A stretch of DNA of 64,000 bases. It comes from JASGDC01 sp047606545. GTDB taxonomy: Bacteria; Actinomycetota; Actinomycetes; Actinomycetales; Micrococcaceae. How positions within the stretch are numbered: position 1 is the stretch's first letter; every line of letters begins with the position of its first letter. The translations under genes and the position numbers were made by a program. Location of the stretch: the NCBI GenBank assembly GCA_047606545.1, contig JASGEI010000018.1, positions 62,001 through 126,000 on the forward strand. Direction: 5' to 3'. The notes under the pieces are model-generated. The model had not been told where the DNA came from. It searched no databases and worked only from the letters and a program-made list of their open reading frames with translations. Below, piece by piece: positions 23,427 to 32,126 of this stretch.

Positions 23427-24419
23427 ATGAATTATTGTGGGAAGTGTGGAGCAAAACTTAAAAGTGGTAACGCCTTTTGTCAAAATTGTGGTGCTCCAAT
23501 TTCTCCTGTTGAAGACAAACAAGAATCTGAGTTTATAGCCGCTTTCAAAGCTGAAGAAGAAATTGCTAGCATTAAGGCAGAAAATTCTAATCCTAAAATC
23601 AATAAAAGCTTAATTGCTGGTGGAGCTGCTGTACTAATTATTGCTGCAATAACTGGCGGAGTATTAACTTCTGGTGGTACAGGTAAAGCTACTCCAAAGG
23701 TTTCTGCTAGCGCGACTGCGACTCCAAGCAAGTCAGCTTCCTTGGCTATCGTTACACCTAAAAGTGAAAGTACTCAATCTGCTACAGGCACTACAGTGTC
23801 CTTACTTTCTGGTTACGATAATATCTATAGCGGTGGTGGGACTTATGTTTCCACTTCAGGATATAGTGTCAATGTGCCAAAAGAAATGTTGTTAAAAGTT
23901 AACAATCCGAATAGCCTTGATTTTATAGACGGTCCAAATACTACACCTACTTATAGTTTGAGGTTAACTCCTAATGCTAACTCAGTAAAAGAAAGTTTTG
24001 ATTTAACTAAAAGTTGTCCTGATGAAAGTGCTAGAGATTATGGGGTGGGAGCATTCGATATCTTAACTAATTTAGGTAACCCACGTAATAGCCCTGAGAC
24101 TGCGGTTGCTGGTTCTCCTGATGTCTCACCAAGAGCATTGTTACGTTATTACCAAAGTGAAGATGGGAAAACTTGGAAAACTGATATTTCAATCTCTGAT
24201 CATACTATGGGATACGGTGGTGAATATTGCACTACAGATGGTAATAATAAAAATCCTTTTGTTAGGACAAATATCGGCGAGTTAGCTTTTTATGCTGACT
24301 CTTCAAAAGTTCAATCAGGGGATAGTCAAGCTGTGATAAAAGAAGTTACTGCTAAAGAAAAGACATCACTTTATCCAAAATACCTGGAAATAGCAAAGAC
24401 GATAAAGATTAGTAAATAG
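23427..24419 (+). CDS. Zinc-ribbon single-pass membrane protein
   Basis: A 330-residue protein. Residues 1-25 form a zinc ribbon with two CxxC pairs (YCGKCGAKL, FCQNCGAPI). A linker of about 45 residues is followed by one transmembrane helix (SLIAGGAAVLIIAAITGGVL, about residues 70-90). A Ser/Thr/Lys-rich stretch and an extracellular domain of about 200 residues follow, containing GGTYVSTSGYSVNVPKEM. The N-terminus should be cytosolic. The outer domain was not recognised. AGAAGG lies upstream of ATG 23427. This architecture is frequent in Gram-positive bacteria, but its function is mostly unknown. Confidence 0.8.
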   Translation: MNYCGKCGAKLKSGNAFCQNCGAPISPVEDKQESEFIAAFKAEEEIASIKAENSNPKINKSLIAGGAAVLIIAAITGGVLTSGGTGKATPKVSASATATPSKSASLAIVTPKSESTQSATGTTVSLLSGYDNIYSGGGTYVSTSGYSVNVPKEMLLKVNNPNSLDFIDGPNTTPTYSLRLTPNANSVKESFDLTKSCPDESARDYGVGAFDILTNLGNPRNSPETAVAGSPDVSPRALLRYYQSEDGKTWKTDISISDHTMGYGGEYCTTDGNNKNPFVRTNIGELAFYADSSKVQSGDSQAVIKEVTAKEKTSLYPKYLEIAKTIKISK

Positions 24420-24511
24420 TTAGCAAGAGAAGATATTTAACAAATATAAGCTTTGTATGCATAGAGTAGTAGAATTGGTATTATAGGGGCAGTAGTTCTA
24501 AGCTAAAGATA

Positions 24512-25285
24512 ATGAAAGAACAGAAACATCCAAGTCGTAGAGCTGTCGGAATTGGTATTTTAGGTACGGTAGCAGCTGGAGCGTTAAGTGTGCCAGTACT
24601 AAAAAATAGCCATATTATTGATTCAGCGCCAAGTACTACTCCACGCCCGACTCCTAAACCAACCCCAAATTTACGTGTTGCTTCACATAACCCGACAAGT
24701 ACTTCTGTACTTATAAATAAGAAGAATCCATTTAAACCATTGAGTTGGGCGCCAACAGCAAGTGACTTACGTAACCCAGATGTTTATCTAAATGGAGATT
24801 CTACTGCAGAAAATATGATGTTACGCAATGTTAGTGCCACAGCGCTAGAGAAAATGGCTGTAGTAGCAAGAAAAGCTGGCATTGAATTAAAAGTTATTAG
24901 TGGTTATCGTTCATACCAGACGCAAGTGGATGTTTATAACCAATGGGTTCAGACATATGGGCAACAAGATGCAGATAACCGCTCAGCGCGTCCAGGTTAT
25001 AGTGAACATCAAACTGGTCTAGCTGTCGATATAGGCGATGGAAATAGTCAAGATGATTTATCTCAAGATTTTGGTGTTACTTCTGCAGGGCAGTGGGTTG
25101 CTAAAAACTGTAATAATTACGGGTTTATTCTTAGGTTTCCAGAGAATAAACAACATATAACTGGGTACATATATGAACCATGGCACCTTCGTTATGTCGG
25201 AGTTAAGATTGCAAAAGATATGAAAGCAAAGAAAATTATTACTTTGGAAGAGTATTTTAAGCAACCAGCTGCGCCTAGTTATTAG
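24512..25285 (+). CDS. D-Ala-D-Ala carboxypeptidase, VanY/LAS family, Tat-type signal
   Basis: A 257-residue M15B peptidase. Near the N-terminus, PSRRAVGIGILGTVAAGAL is a twin-arginine-type signal with a hydrophobic core. A Pro/Thr linker (TPRPTPKPTPN) then leads to the LAS domain. Zinc and catalytic residues are in ISGYRSYQTQ, YSEHQTGLAVDIG (SxHxxGxAxD pattern) and EPWHLRYVG near residue 228. It should trim D-alanine from peptidoglycan stem peptides outside the cell. The neighbouring zinc-ribbon membrane protein gene is in the same direction, 92 bases upstream. Confidence 0.92.
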   Translation: MKEQKHPSRRAVGIGILGTVAAGALSVPVLKNSHIIDSAPSTTPRPTPKPTPNLRVASHNPTSTSVLINKKNPFKPLSWAPTASDLRNPDVYLNGDSTAENMMLRNVSATALEKMAVVARKAGIELKVISGYRSYQTQVDVYNQWVQTYGQQDADNRSARPGYSEHQTGLAVDIGDGNSQDDLSQDFGVTSAGQWVAKNCNNYGFILRFPENKQHITGYIYEPWHLRYVGVKIAKDMKAKKIITLEEYFKQPAAPSY

Positions 25286-25380
25286 AAGTTTATATGTAGC
25301 TATGTTCACAAAATACATTAAACGCTTACTTTAATGATTTTCGTTTGACCGCATACTTTGTAATAAATACAATTAAACTG

Positions 25381-25515
25381 CTAGTAGTAAGCCTGATTGT
25401 TAGTCACTAAATTGATGAAATCGTACAACCCGAAAGGCATGAACAAAAGTCCTACAATACATAAAACCCATAGGTGTGCAGGGCGCTGTATGGTATTAGC
25501 GTCCATAAGTTTCAT
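25381..25515 (-). pseudogene. Truncated membrane protein or 44-residue membrane peptide
   Basis: From ATG 25515 a 44-codon frame has a coding-like sequence with one clear helix (LWVLCIVGLLFMPFGLYDF) and ends in a TAG at 25381. It resembles the start of a small multi-helix membrane protein family that begins with RPxWLW and a GLYD-type loop. The expected remaining helices are not found in 25286-25380, so it is probably a truncated gene, though a real micro-protein is possible. Flanking bases 25286-25380 and 25516-25668 hold nothing else I can support. Confidence 0.45.
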
Positions 25516-25668
25516 AGATATCAGTTCCAGCAGTCTTTCTAATTTTATTTAAGCTTACTTTTAAAACTATAAATTTATCTGAAGTTTTTAAAGCCTGGAA
25601 TGAAAATTGAGATATTAACCTATCTTGTTACCTAATCATAAAATATTGAATTTTTAACCTTGATAGGA

Positions 25669-26265
25669 TTAATTTTGCACTTTCAACACGTGAAATCCTT
25701 TATCCCTAGCAAATCTAGAGCATTCCATAGCTGGGTATTCTTGCTGTAACCATTTAAGTAAAGATTCGGCACCTAGTTTTTTGGCAACTACTAAATAGGC
25801 AGTTCCACCTTCGTTTAATCTCGGTAGCCAGGTGTTTAAGATATTGTGTAATTCCTTTTTTCCCACTTTAATCGGTGGGTTTGACCAGATTAAATCAAAC
25901 TTTAGCCCCTGATGGATTCCTTCAGGGGCTGTTGTTTTAATATTGTGTAGTTTTAGTTTTTTTGCATTTGCTTGCGTTAACTCTAAAGATCGCTCATTTA
26001 CATCAACTGCATACACCGTGGACTTTGGAGATTGTAATGCCAAGGTTAATGCTAATGGTCCCCAGCCGCAGCCAATATCAAGAAGTTGGTTACCTTTAGC
26101 TGATGGTACATTCTTTAACAAAACTGCTGTACCAGTATCTAGATGTGCAGGGCTGAATACTCCAGTGCTGGTTTGTAAAGTGTAGATACTGTTGTTTAAT
26201 TGCACCTCAATATTTTTATATTTTTGGGTGCTGGTAGGTTTTGCTGAAAAATAATGGTCATTCAT
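25669..26265 (-). CDS. Class I methyltransferase, RsmC-like
   Basis: A 198-residue SAM-dependent methyltransferase of the RsmC/RlmG group. Motif I is LLDIGCGWGPLALTLA, motif II is VYAVDVNERSLEL, and the catalytic motif WSNPPIKVGKKELH matches the NPPI/F motif of N2-guanine rRNA methyltransferases. It has only the catalytic domain, as is usual in Gram-positive bacteria, whereas E. coli RsmC is nearly twice as long. The likely product is m2G in rRNA, inferred from the family. It starts 5 bases after the ATPase gene and may be cotranscribed with it. Confidence 0.88.
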   Translation of the reverse strand: MNDHYFSAKPTSTQKYKNIEVQLNNSIYTLQTSTGVFSPAHLDTGTAVLLKNVPSAKGNQLLDIGCGWGPLALTLALQSPKSTVYAVDVNERSLELTQANAKKLKLHNIKTTAPEGIHQGLKFDLIWSNPPIKVGKKELHNILNTWLPRLNEGGTAYLVVAKKLGAESLLKWLQQEYPAMECSRFARDKGFHVLKVQN

Positions 26266-26270
26266 AATGA

Positions 26271-27518
26271 TTATTTCCTAACCCACAGCTGTTCTATTGG
26301 AACTATGTAAATGTCTGGTACTGCTTCAAACTGTTTTTCACCAGTGTAAAAAACTATTCCTCGTTTAAACTGATTGCCGATTTTATCCTGTAACCATTTT
26401 AAGTGTTTAATATCACTTGTATTAAATGTGCTTTTGGATTTAACTTCAATCGCAATGATTGAGCCAAGATTATCTTCTAAAATTAGGTCTATCTCATGTT
26501 TATCAGAATCTCTGAAATGATAAAGTTGATAAGGTAAATCCGTATAAGAAATTTGTTTTTTAATTTCATTAATTACAAAGGTTTCTGTAGCTGCGCCAAG
26601 ACAATTATAATGTTTGTTATTAATGGTGTCTTCTGTAATTTTGTTTATGGCAAGTGCTAGGCCACTGTCATTAATGCAAATCTTGCTTTTTGACACGACT
26701 TTTTTGAGTAAGTTATTGTGCCAAGCTGGTATTTCGTGAAGCAAAAATAGTCTTTTATAGATATTCAAATATTCTTCAAATAAATACCTAGAAAGTCCAA
26801 ATTTACTACCTTGTTCTTTATTCAGTTCTTTTGTAGTTAGTGCACATAAACCTCTATATAACTGTACAAACTTGTTTTGGTCTACATTTTCTTTCACTAG
26901 AACTGCTTCATGTTGTGATAAAAGTTGAATGTAGCTTTCTGCCCAAGCTAATGAAGCCTTATTATGGTTAATTTCGTTAAATACAGGATAGCCACCTTTA
27001 AGAATTAAGGATATATAATCTTTTCTTGGTGTTTTTGAGGTTTTAGGCCTTATTGGATCTTCAAGTAAGGCTGAGAGATTATTCTGAGCATGAATTTTTT
27101 CTGGAACGGAAAAAGGGAAAACATCAATATTAAAAATACGTCCAGCTAGTGAATCTCGTGTTTTATCGAGTCCCAAAAGGGAAACACTGCCAGTAACGAT
27201 AAATTTTGAGGCATCGCTAATTTCATCAACAATTAATTTAATATTTCCCATTAGTTGTGGTAATAATTGGACTTCATCAATTACAAGAAGTCCACCATCT
27301 GCTTGGCTTACAAAATCTTTAGGATTTTGTTTAGCGTATTTAAACGTTATGTCATCATCTAAAGTAGTATAGATGCCTCCATATTTCTCGCAAACATTTT
27401 TGGCAATAGTACTTTTGCCAACTTGTCTAGCGCCTTGCAATTTTATAACACTCGTATGATTAAAAAGTGCATCAATTTCTGCTGAAACATCGCGAGGCTT
27501 TATTACCTTGTTTTTCAT
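26271..27518 (-). CDS. AAA_14/DUF4143 ATPase
   Basis: A 415-residue ATP-binding protein. Walker A is LQGARQVGKSTIAKN near residues 29-43, Walker B GGLLVIDEVQLLP near 95, and FIVTGSVSLLG is the sensor segment. A DUF4143 domain follows from about residue 190 to the end, with a PD-(D/E)XK-like strand DLILEDNLGSIIAIEVKSKS. These proteins are widespread and patchily distributed, and their role is unknown; defence or mobile-element links have been proposed. Six 22-bp repeats lie just upstream. The methyltransferase gene follows closely. Confidence 0.88.
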   Translation of the reverse strand: MKNKVIKPRDVSAEIDALFNHTSVIKLQGARQVGKSTIAKNVCEKYGGIYTTLDDDITFKYAKQNPKDFVSQADGGLLVIDEVQLLPQLMGNIKLIVDEISDASKFIVTGSVSLLGLDKTRDSLAGRIFNIDVFPFSVPEKIHAQNNLSALLEDPIRPKTSKTPRKDYISLILKGGYPVFNEINHNKASLAWAESYIQLLSQHEAVLVKENVDQNKFVQLYRGLCALTTKELNKEQGSKFGLSRYLFEEYLNIYKRLFLLHEIPAWHNNLLKKVVSKSKICINDSGLALAINKITEDTINNKHYNCLGAATETFVINEIKKQISYTDLPYQLYHFRDSDKHEIDLILEDNLGSIIAIEVKSKSTFNTSDIKHLKWLQDKIGNQFKRGIVFYTGEKQFEAVPDIYIVPIEQLWVRK

Positions 27519-27535
27519 ATGAATAAGCCTAGCAT

Positions 27536-27667
27536 ATTTTCATTTCATCGGTTCATAATTTTCATTTCATCGGTTCATAATTTTCATTCTATCGGCTTAA
27601 TATTTTCATTTCATCGGTATAAAATTTGTATTTTATCGGTCCCATATTTTCATTCTATCGATTTTGG
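27536..27667. repeat. Six tandem 22-bp repeats upstream of the ATPase gene
   Basis: Units start at 27536, 27558, 27580, 27602, 27624 and 27646. The first two are identical (ATTTTCATTTCATCGGTTCA plus TA). The others keep the core TTCATTYYATCGG with changes in the last 5-6 bases, and units 5 and 6 are the most diverged. The array ends 18 bases upstream of the ATPase start (27518). The 22-bp period is close to two helical turns, so bound proteins would line up on one face of the DNA. No spacers are present. Confidence 0.92.
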
Positions 27668-27753
27668 CAGTGTGGTTGGACAAACTAAAAGTGTTCATTG
27701 GTATTTAAGTGCAAAATGTCGTGAGCAAAGTATAGAATAGAGGTAATGACAAT

Positions 27754-29277
27754 ATGTCGAAAGGCAAAAACATTACAGAAAAAGATTTCCCAAAAAACCA
27801 AGAGCCAAATGAAAAAGAGCTCGAAGCAATAGTTGACCGAGTTCTAGAATGCTCTGAAAAGCCTAAACGTTCACTAGTGCTCACGCCGTTGGAGGATGAA
27901 CACTCCAGTTTTGATGGTATCCAACAAGATTTAGAAGAACGTCGAGCGCTACGTAGGACGCAAACACACTCTACTGAGCTTGAAGATGTCAGTGAAGTAG
28001 AGTACCGCCAGTTACGTCTGGAAAAAGTAGTAGTTGCTGCTTTGCGTACTACTCAGAGTGAGCAAGAAGTTATTAACTCGCTTTTGGAGTTAGAAGCATT
28101 AGCCGAAACGGCTGGTTCTGAAGTATTAGATGCCGTAGTACAGCGTAAGTTAAAACCAGATTCTGGCACGTATTTCGGTGCAGGTAAAGCACAAGAAATT
28201 CGAGATATTGTGCGTGCTAAAGGTGCAGATACCGTGATTGTCGATGATGAATTGGCACCTAGCCAACGTCGTGGGCTAGAAGACATTATTAAAATTAAGG
28301 TAATTGATCGCACTGCTTTAATTTTAGATATTTTCTCACAGCATGCGAAATCCCGCGAAGGTAAAGCACAAGTAGAGTATGCACAAATGGAATATATGCT
28401 GCCACGTTTGCGTGGTTGGGGTGAATCCCTATCGCGTCAGGCTGGTGGACGTGTCGGTGTTGCTGGTGGCGGTATTGGTTCACGTGGTCCTGGTGAGACA
28501 CAGATTGAGCTAGATCGTCGTAAGATTCACAAACGAATGGCTAAGTTGCGTAAGGACATTGCCGCAATGAAACCAGCACGTGAAGCTAAACGCAAAAATC
28601 GTAAACGTAATCAAATTCCATCAATAGTTATTGCAGGTTATACCAATGCTGGTAAGTCTTCATTACTAAACCGGTTGACTCATGCTGGAGTTTTGGTAGA
28701 AAATGCGTTGTTTGCGACTTTGGACCCCACTGTTCGTAAAGCACAAACTGAAGATGGGCAAGTGTACACTTTGTCAGACACAGTTGGATTTGTGCGGAAT
28801 TTACCTACACAGTTGGTAGAGGCTTTCCGCTCTACCTTGGAAGAAGTGGAAGATGCAGATTTAATTTTGCATGTTGTAGATGCTTCACATCCTGATCCTG
28901 AAGGGCAAATTTCATCGGTACGTGAAGTATTCCGTGAGATTGGGGCACGTGATATTCCAGAGATTATTGTGCTCAATAAAGCTGATATTGCTGACCCATT
29001 TGTGCTGGCAAGAGTTAAACACAAAGAGAAGTATCACGCGGTAGTTTCTACTCGTAATGGCGAAGGCATTGAGGAATTAGAACAGCTGATTTCAAAGCAT
29101 ATTCCTAGACCAGATATTGTAGTGCATGTGGTGATTCCTTATGACAAAGGTAATCTTGTGAGTCAAATCCATGAAAATGGTGAAGTTCTTGAAGTGGAAC
29201 ATCGTAATGAGGGTACTTATCTACATGCAAAAGTTCACCGTGATTTACTATCCCAACTTAAGGAATATCAGGTTTAA
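27754..29277 (+). CDS. hflX: GTPase HflX
   Basis: A 507-residue ribosome-associated GTPase that splits or rescues stalled ribosomes under stress. An N-terminal HflX domain contains PDSGTYFGAGKAQEI and DDELAPSQRRGLED, then the linker GGGIGSRGPGETQIELDRR. The G domain has G1 GYTNAGKSSLLN (near residue 296), G3 DTVGFVRNLP and G4 NKAD. An acidic N-terminal extension of about 60 residues precedes the domain. AGAGG sits upstream of ATG 27754. The helicase gene starts directly after its stop, so they form an operon. Confidence 0.95.
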   Translation: MSKGKNITEKDFPKNQEPNEKELEAIVDRVLECSEKPKRSLVLTPLEDEHSSFDGIQQDLEERRALRRTQTHSTELEDVSEVEYRQLRLEKVVVAALRTTQSEQEVINSLLELEALAETAGSEVLDAVVQRKLKPDSGTYFGAGKAQEIRDIVRAKGADTVIVDDELAPSQRRGLEDIIKIKVIDRTALILDIFSQHAKSREGKAQVEYAQMEYMLPRLRGWGESLSRQAGGRVGVAGGGIGSRGPGETQIELDRRKIHKRMAKLRKDIAAMKPAREAKRKNRKRNQIPSIVIAGYTNAGKSSLLNRLTHAGVLVENALFATLDPTVRKAQTEDGQVYTLSDTVGFVRNLPTQLVEAFRSTLEEVEDADLILHVVDASHPDPEGQISSVREVFREIGARDIPEIIVLNKADIADPFVLARVKHKEKYHAVVSTRNGEGIEELEQLISKHIPRPDIVVHVVIPYDKGNLVSQIHENGEVLEVEHRNEGTYLHAKVHRDLLSQLKEYQV

Positions 29278-31233
29278 ATGAGTGAAAAAGCAATGCTAAC
29301 GATGCTGGAAACTGCAGTGGATGCACTTGGTGGGCAGGAGCGTCCTGGTCAAATTATGATGGCCAAGGCTGTTACTGAAGCTATTGAAAAGCAAGAGCAT
29401 TTATTAGTGCAGGCTGGCACTGGTACTGGAAAGTCTTTAGCATATCTAGTGCCTGCATTAGAGCAGGTAGGTAAGCAGGAAAACCCGATGTTGGTGGCTA
29501 CCGCAACGTTGGCATTGCAAAATCAAATTATTAAACGTGATTTACCTGAATTAATTAAAACACTTAAGGAACAAATAGCGCATCCACCGAAAGTAGTTTT
29601 GGCAAAAGGCAGAGCTAATTATTTATGCTTACATAAGCTTAGAGGTGGGTATGATGAAGAACCTGAACAAGATGACTTATTTACAGAATTAGAACCAAAA
29701 AAGCTAAGCAAGTCTCAGTCTAAAACCCGTCTAGAGCGAGAATCAAAACGGATTTATGAGTGGGCAGAAAAAACTGCTAAGGGTGATCGTGATGAGTTAA
29801 AACCAGGCGTTAGTGATGAAACTTGGAAAAACTTCTCGGTCAATGCCAATGAATGTATTGGTAGCAAATGCCCATTCTTCGCGGAATGTTTCACGGAATT
29901 AAGTCGTAACGATGCTAGGGAAGCAGACATTGTAGTTACTAACCATGCGTTTTTGGCTGCTGGTACTTTTGGGGATTCCAATATTTTGCCAGAATGGGAC
30001 GTAGCAATAATTGATGAGGCTCATGAACTTGAAGATCGAGTTACTGGTGCAATGAGCGCACAGCTTTCAATTGCTACAGCTGGTAGTGCAGTGAAAAGCA
30101 TTTCTAGATTTGCACCGCAAGAGGGTAATCGCTTTGCGAAAGCTGTAGATAGCTTAAACGATTATTTATTTAGTGTAGGACCTGGTCTCCAAGAAGAAGT
30201 TCCGAAAGATCTTTTGAAAATATTAAATAGTATTTTACTAAGTTCTCAAGTAGTGCTTCGTGAATCTAAAAAAGAAGATAGTAAGGACACTAATCGTCAG
30301 CTAGCACGTGCTCGAGTGCAGGAATTACAGGTAGTGTGTGAAAACATCATTGACGGTGAAATTAACGGTGCTAAGTTAGTGCTTTGGTTTAATAAAGGTG
30401 ATGACAAAAATGATCCTGCTACGATTCACTATGCGCCATTAAATGTTGCTTATGTTTTAGCTTCGGAACTATTTGGTGATAAAACTGTAGTTGCTACTAG
30501 TGCTACTTTGGTCCTTGGTGGTTCCTTTGAACCTTTGGCTAAATCCCTTGGGTTTACTAAATCTGAAGACTATAAAGCGCTCGATGCTGGTTCACCTTTT
30601 GATTATCCAAAGCAAGGTATCTTATATGTCGCTAAGCACTTACCGACTCCAGGTAGGGGTGTTAGTAAAGAAGTGCTTGAAGAACTTAAATTACTAATTG
30701 AAGCATCACAAGGTGGAGCGTTATGTTTGTTTTCTTCTAGAAATGGTGCTGAATTTGCTGCTGACTGGATGCGAAAGCAAGTTGATTATCCAATCTTATG
30801 CCAAGGAGAAGACTCCACTCCAGCATTAGTAGCTGAATTTGCAGATGATTGGAATGCTTGTTTATTTGGCACTTTATCTTTGTGGCAAGGAGTAGATGTT
30901 CCAGGAGATTCTTGTCGTATGGTTACAATTGACCGAATTCCCTTCCCACGTCCAGATGACCCATTAGTCAATGCGCGTAATAGAGCAGTTAATGAAGCTG
31001 GCGGTAATGGTTTTATGTCAGTTAATGCTACAATTGCTGCAAAAAGATTAGCGCAAGGCTCCGGACGTTTAATCAGGACTATTGACGATAAAGGTGTAGT
31101 TGCAGTGTTGGATTCACGAATGGCTAAGATGCGTTACGGTAGTTTTATGGTTAAGGCGATACCTAATTTTTGGTATACGAATAGTCAAGAAACTGTAGTA
31201 GGGGCATTAAGTAGGTTATCTAGTGCACAGTAG
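29278..31233 (+). CDS. ATP-dependent DNA helicase, DinG/YoaA type
   Basis: A 651-residue superfamily 2 XPD-like helicase. Walker A is VQAGTGTGKSLAYL near residue 46. The iron-sulfur cysteines are in NYLCLHKL and in ECIGSKCPFFAEC, and Walker B is IIDEAHELED near 245. The C-terminal motif VI region contains RLAQGSGRLIRT. It probably unwinds damaged or R-loop DNA. It begins immediately after the hflX stop and ends 4 bases from the convergent lexA gene. No LexA box was seen directly upstream. Confidence 0.93.
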   Translation: MSEKAMLTMLETAVDALGGQERPGQIMMAKAVTEAIEKQEHLLVQAGTGTGKSLAYLVPALEQVGKQENPMLVATATLALQNQIIKRDLPELIKTLKEQIAHPPKVVLAKGRANYLCLHKLRGGYDEEPEQDDLFTELEPKKLSKSQSKTRLERESKRIYEWAEKTAKGDRDELKPGVSDETWKNFSVNANECIGSKCPFFAECFTELSRNDAREADIVVTNHAFLAAGTFGDSNILPEWDVAIIDEAHELEDRVTGAMSAQLSIATAGSAVKSISRFAPQEGNRFAKAVDSLNDYLFSVGPGLQEEVPKDLLKILNSILLSSQVVLRESKKEDSKDTNRQLARARVQELQVVCENIIDGEINGAKLVLWFNKGDDKNDPATIHYAPLNVAYVLASELFGDKTVVATSATLVLGGSFEPLAKSLGFTKSEDYKALDAGSPFDYPKQGILYVAKHLPTPGRGVSKEVLEELKLLIEASQGGALCLFSSRNGAEFAADWMRKQVDYPILCQGEDSTPALVAEFADDWNACLFGTLSLWQGVDVPGDSCRMVTIDRIPFPRPDDPLVNARNRAVNEAGGNGFMSVNATIAAKRLAQGSGRLIRTIDDKGVVAVLDSRMAKMRYGSFMVKAIPNFWYTNSQETVVGALSRLSSAQ

Positions 31234-31237
31234 TATT

Positions 31238-31903
31238 TTATAGACTACGTAATACGGAAACCACTTTACCCATAATCTTTGCTTCGTCACCGAGAATTGG
31301 TTCAAATTGTGTATTTTGCGGTAGTAGCCAGACATGACCATCACGTTTTTTGAAAGTTTTCACAGTAGCTTCGTCGTCTAGTAGCGCTGCACAAATTTCG
31401 CCATTATTAACTTCTTGTTGCGAGCGGACTACCACCCAATCACCATCACAAATTGCAGCGTCAATCATTGATTCACCGACGACTTTAAGCATAAATAATT
31501 CACCCTGACCTACTAATTGGCGAGGTAATGGCATCATATCTTCCACATGTTGCTCAGCTAGGATTGGATTACCTGCAGCAATCTGTCCTACTAATGGAAC
31601 TGTGGCTATGTCTGCTGAAGTGTCTAATCTAGGTGTAATAATTTCACGAGATTCCTTATTTTCTCCACTTCCATCTAGCGCAAGTGGTTTCAGAATTTCC
31701 ATTGCACGAGGACGTTTCGGATCTCTACGGATATAACCGTTCTTTTCTAATTGACCTAATTGGTGGGTAACTGATGACAAAGAAGCAAGTCCTACAATAT
31801 TTCCGATTTCACGCATACTAGGTGGATAACCTTTAGTTTCAATCGACCTTTGAATAGTTTCTAAAATCGAACGTTGCCTTACAGTCAAGCCGCGCTTTGC
31901 CAT
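31238..31903 (-). CDS. lexA: LexA repressor
   Basis: The 221-residue SOS repressor and self-cleaving protease. An N-terminal winged helix covers residues 1-70 (RQRSILETIQ, GYPPSMREIG, SSVTHQLGQLEKNGYI). The cleavage site is Ala110-Gly111 in VGQIAAGNPI. The catalytic dyad is Ser145 in VVGESMIDAA and Lys182 in EATVKTFKKR. AAAGAGG lies upstream of the start. It is divergent from a LysM gene across 223 bases that hold a LexA-like box and two further inverted repeats. Confidence 0.97.
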   Translation of the reverse strand: MAKRGLTVRQRSILETIQRSIETKGYPPSMREIGNIVGLASLSSVTHQLGQLEKNGYIRRDPKRPRAMEILKPLALDGSGENKESREIITPRLDTSADIATVPLVGQIAAGNPILAEQHVEDMMPLPRQLVGQGELFMLKVVGESMIDAAICDGDWVVVRSQQEVNNGEICAALLDDEATVKTFKKRDGHVWLLPQNTQFEPILGDEAKIMGKVVSVLRSL

Positions 31904-31945
31904 TATTTCTTACCTCTTTTTCTCTTTCGAGAATTTTTGTCATAG

Positions 31946-31971
31946 GTGACTGATTAAATTTAATTAGTCAC
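31946..31971. promoter_or_regulatory. 26-bp near-perfect palindrome upstream of lexA
   Basis: GTGACTGATTAAATTTAATTAGTCAC pairs in 12 of 13 positions, centred 55 bases upstream of the lexA start. It does not fit the GAAC-N4-GTTC LexA pattern, so another regulator or a leader hairpin is possible. No regulator gene for it is apparent in the window. Confidence 0.6.
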
Positions 31972-32020
31972 TTTGAAAAGTTGTCTTACTTAAAAGATAA
32001 GGTATTCAAGGTGTTAATTC

Positions 32021-32073
32021 AAAGATATATTCGAAAGTATTGTAGGAAATAACTAATTCTTTCGAATATCTTT
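32021..32073. repeat. Inverted repeat between lexA and the LysM gene
   Basis: The left arm AAAGATATATTCGAAAG (32021-32037) is matched by CTTTCGAATATCTTT (32059-32073), differing by a two-base insertion, with 21 bases between. Each arm contains TTCGAA. It abuts the -35 box of the LysM gene. Confidence 0.6.
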
Positions 32074-32099
32074 ACATATTAGAATGTTTGTTCTAATAT
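32071..32099 (+). promoter_or_regulatory. SOS promoter of the LysM gene with a LexA box in the spacer
   Basis: TTTACA (32071-32076), a 17-base spacer and TAATAT (32094-32099) make a good promoter. The spacer and -10 box are covered by the dyad TTAGAATGTTTGTTCTAA (32079-32096), a near match to the Gram-positive/actinobacterial LexA site GAAC-N4-GTTC with one change (GAAT). LexA binding there would block RNA polymerase directly. It lies 28 bases upstream of the start at 32127. Confidence 0.7.
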
Positions 32100-32126
32100 G
32101 GATTTAAGAAAGAAAGGAAATCGAAA

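Noticed and set aside
27536..27667. CRISPR array
   Set aside because: The repeats are directly contiguous with a 22-bp period and no spacers, and no cas gene is present.
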